Assembly (NCBI GenBank): GCA_003049465.1
Contig: PYSS01000116.1
Location: 58,089-122,088 of the forward strand
Source: Magnaporthiopsis rhizophila
Lineage: Eukaryota > Ascomycota > Sordariomycetes > Magnaporthales > Magnaporthaceae
Reading direction: 5' to 3'
Length of the DNA stretch: 64,000 nt
Below the pieces are notes generated by a model. It was given only the letters and a program-made list of their open reading frames with translations, was not told where the DNA came from and searched no databases. Positions within the stretch are counted from its first letter, which is position 1, and every line of letters starts with the position of its first letter. The position numbers and the translations under genes were made by a program. Below are positions 60,881 through 64,000 of this stretch, piece by piece.

Positions 60881-63688
60881 TGAGTTACATAGAAAGCCGA
60901 ATCGCTAAAGGGCTGTTGCTCCGATCTCAGTCTTGAGGGCTCGTAAGATTCTGTGACCTAGTCCAACACTTACCGAATATCTATTACCTCCTTTTCCTAA
61001 GGCCTGGGAAGGGGAAAGCCCTCTTTAAGCTTTTGCGTGTATGGCTTTGTTTCTGTCCCTGAAGGAATGAGTCTTCGACCTGCTTCGGAGCACTCGGTTA
61101 GCTGTCGACCATATCTTGAAGAGCAGTACTAGATCTCCACGACCGCCCGCTCAGGAAGATGGTACGTACCCACTTTATACATACAGCGTCTTTATCGGGT
61201 GGAATAGCTGGGACTCACGTAAGTGTCGTGTTCCATCGCAACATTTGGGTACCTGCAACTGATAACGGTTGTGGCGGAGGAGCGGACGCGTATGTAAAGA
61301 CGGAACAGTGCAAGGAGAGAGATGATGCTTTAAGGTGGGATCCCCGCCACATCAGCTCCTAGATGATATACGTATATAATGTCCTCCTAGCTAATTCCGG
61401 GCAAAATCTCACGTGAGCTTTCAATATCATGGCCGGAGTTACCATTTATCCTTTTTTTTCTTTCAAGCCGTGATGGAAATCCATGGACAAGGAGATTTTG
61501 CCCGTCCTGGCGGAATACGGAATCCTTGAAACGGACGTGATACGAAGACCTTGAGCGCATCATCATCACGAATAACGGAGCAAAGTCATACGGACCATCC
61601 CAAGCCGGGGTCGGGTGGGAGCTCCTGCCGTCTCTAAGCCCACCACGAATGGCCGTTTTACCGTGTTATCCCCGCAAGAGCCCGACCTCTATGGCACAAT
61701 TAAAAAAGGATGGATCACAATGTTGATCCGGCGGCCCTGTGGTTGTCCGGACATGTGGGCCGGGACTCGCCGCGCGCCACGTTCGGCCCCGGGGTCGGGC
61801 CCGGCCGAGTCGGTGTAGAGCCGGGTAGGTGCCTCAAGTGCCACAGACGATGAACCCACCTGCGCAACCCAAACGGGGACACAGGAACCTCCAGCCACAT
61901 AGCCACACAGGGAGTCCCATGTGATGGCTTGTATGTTTGCTTGTCCCTTCCTCCTCGCCTCTCTCTTCCCACCTATCTATCTCCGTCCGCTTATCCATTA
62001 CAGCGATAGTGATATAGTTATACGGTTAGGTGGCCGCCCTATGGTGGACGGGATGGGAAGGACCTCGGAGGCTTGGGTGGCGGGTTCGTCCCCTGCAAAC
62101 TGCCGATTAAGGCAGGCCGACGATTACGAAAAGCAATATAAAACAAAATAAATAAATGGCACGGTAGCGGTCCTGGGGTGTATATACTGGATGTAGCCTG
62201 ACATAGGGCTCCGGCCTCTGTCTTGTTCTCTGGGGCTTTGGGGGTCGAGTGCAGCACCATACGACCTCCTGTGCGCCAACGGGTTTGTGCCGAGGCTCTC
62301 GCACTCGACCAAGATCACCATGCATAACAGTCCAGTACGTGGACGGGTGACAAAAAACTTAGCTGGCGCGTTTATGGGAACACGGAATTGCCTTTCCTTG
62401 GCAAACCCATAAAGAGAGTAGCAACTCAGGGAAAGGGGACGGATAACGACACCGACACACGGAGAGCATGAAAAGTATAAGCATGGAATGCCCATTGCGG
62501 CGGCTTGGCAGACATGAAGGTGCAACTGCGAACCAAAGACGCGAAAAAAGGTGATTTCCGGCCATATGCAAGCACGGTGAAGATGACAAAAGCGGCCGCC
62601 CGTTAAACACCCTGGCATGGTAGAGGTGTGGGTAGTAGTAGCACTTGCAGTAGCTGTGCAGTGGGTGTTGGCAGAGGGGAACAGGATAAATGCAATGCGG
62701 CAAGGACAGGGTGAGTGCCCAAATGGCGCGGCGTGTGCATTGGGCAAAGGGTAAAAATAAAACAAAAATCAAATCATACTGTGTGGGAAATAAAAGAAAA
62801 AAAAAATCCCAGAAGAGGGGACAACGGCCGGCAGACAAAGAACGTGGCTGTGGAGAGCCAAGGCAGGCATGTTTGTACGGTAGCGATATGTCAGCGCCGC
62901 TAAGCATGCAAGGCCCAGGGAGCTGTAGCCGGGGGGGGGTCGTTGGGCCAAAGACGGACACCGAGCCCGGGCGAGCGGGCTCGGTTGCCCCGATAAATGC
63001 GGATGGATTTGAGAAAAAAAGAAAGAAAAGAAAAGAAAAAGCGATGCTCCCATTGTCCTTTGCGTGGGGGCCTCATCTTGTCCCAGCATTTGATGTTAGG
63101 ATTTGCCAGCATCAATGCCAGCCATGCAACACACGCCACCCACCCCTTGGGTCTTGTTCTGTGGAGGTGGCGGGCATGAAAGCATTCATTGGATACGTAC
63201 CACGTGGGGTGGGGATGAGAAAAGGAGGGGAAGGAAGAGAAACAAGGGTCCAGAAAAAAGAAAAGCAAAAAAAAAAAAAGTTCCCTGAAACAATGGATGG
63301 AAAAGCGGGAAAGCTGCTTGTTTATCGCAAAGGGGAAAAAATAGCCGTGTTATGAAAGGGGCCTGGACCTACTAATGAGCCTTGCCGTCCATGCGTCGCC
63401 CCTCCAGACGGCCATCCATCCATGCGTTCCGTCGATGCGATGTTGGCGGCAAAGTTGTCGTGACCCAGGGGTGCGTGCGTCTGTGTACTGTGATCGTTTA
63501 AGCAAACCTTTTGTGATGTGGGGGAGGAGGGAACAGGGAAAGCACGGGGAAGACGAGCCGCCTCTTCCGGCGCCGAAAGAAAACAAGGTCCTCTTCAAGG
63601 AAACAAGAGACGAAAAAAAAAAAAAAAAAAAAAAGCGGACGCAGCCGGCGAGGGAGTTTCCGCAACCCGGCATGATGTCAAGTGCATA
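60881..63688. other. Intergenic, no gene supported
   Basis: Mixed-composition DNA without domain-bearing frames. The purine-rich stretch from about 62750 resembles the complement of a pyrimidine-rich promoter or leader, so a minus-strand gene may begin or end nearby outside what can be read. Poly-A and GA tracts recur from 63000 onwards. Confidence 0.4.
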
Positions 63689-63968
63689 ACAGCGGTGTGT
63701 GAGGAAGACCTTCATATCCGTTGCTTATTCCCAGACCCGTCGGTCGGACTCTTTCATTTTCTTTTTCAACCCCCTTACTCTCCCGTCGAGCGCTCTTACT
63801 GTGCTGTAACCTGGAAAAAAAAAAAAAAAAAAAAAAAAAAANACAGCGGTGTGTGAGGAAGACCTTCATATCCGTTGCTTATTCCCAGACCCGTCGGTCG
63901 GACTCTTTCATTTTCTTTTTCAACCCCCTTACTCTCCCGTCGAGCGCTCTTACTGTGCTGTAACCTGG
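63689..63968. repeat. 126-bp direct duplication around a single N in a poly-A tract (probable assembly artefact)
   Basis: Positions 63689-63814 and 63843-63968 are identical. A poly-A run ending in N (63842) lies between them, and the second copy runs into another poly-A tract at the window end. The pattern repeats that at 2.8 kb, so the same contig-joining fault is likely. Confidence 0.88.

Positions 63969-64000
<32 letters not shown>

Overview
The window is nuclear DNA of a filamentous ascomycete (Pezizomycotina, most likely Sordariomycetes). The reasons are short introns with GTAAGT/GTGAGT-type donors, GC-rich coding sequence, core fungal proteins with filamentous-fungal architecture (an ApsA/Num1-type cortical anchor, class III chitin synthase, a HET-domain protein, Opy2), and AT-rich blocks that look mutated by repeat-induced point mutation (RIP). 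The species cannot be named from the sequence. Two single-N assembly joins are present, each flanked by an identical duplicated stretch, so those duplications are probably artefactual.

Layout. The left arm (1-29.8 kb) is conserved housekeeping DNA: the 3' part of a RanBPM/Gid1-like GID-complex subunit (+), a metaxin/Tom37-like protein (-), a 73-residue small protein (+), a short-chain dehydrogenase (-) divergent from a TPMT-family methyltransferase (+), an OTU deubiquitinase (-), an ApsA-like PH-domain protein (-), a gene-poor 7.5 kb stretch ending in a (CA)n tract of about 515 bp, a type II haloacid-dehalogenase-like hydrolase (+), ketol-acid reductoisomerase ILV5 (-) and the NEDD8-conjugating enzyme UBC12 (-). 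UBC12, the OTU protease and Gid1 make ubiquitin/NEDD8 biology a recurrent theme, but they are not an operon-like unit.

The middle (about 30-48 kb) is an accessory, repeat-rich compartment. It holds a 5S-rRNA-derived fragment joined to a dispersed repeat, a visibly AT-rich relic block (32.3-35.0 kb), a degraded two-zinc-finger fragment, and then a segment bounded by two oppositely oriented minisatellites of the same CATGGAA family (35.9 and 44.6-45.85 kb). That segment carries an intact SAM methyltransferase, an unrecognised probably secreted protein whose signal peptide is out of frame, a frameshifted membrane protein and an intron-containing GH24 (phage-type) lysozyme. The right-hand minisatellite contains about 34 nearly perfect 23-bp units and is interrupted by a 225-bp TG...CA element with a 5-bp target duplication, read here as a solo LTR. 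A HET-domain protein follows.

The right arm (49-64 kb) returns to conserved genes: class III chitin synthase (-) and the Opy2 membrane anchor of the osmosensing/cell-integrity MAPK pathway (+). Long intergenic stretches separate them, one holding a stop-riddled protein relic at 60.3-60.9 kb. Cell wall and polarity functions (chitin synthase, Opy2, ApsA) share the window but are not physically clustered.
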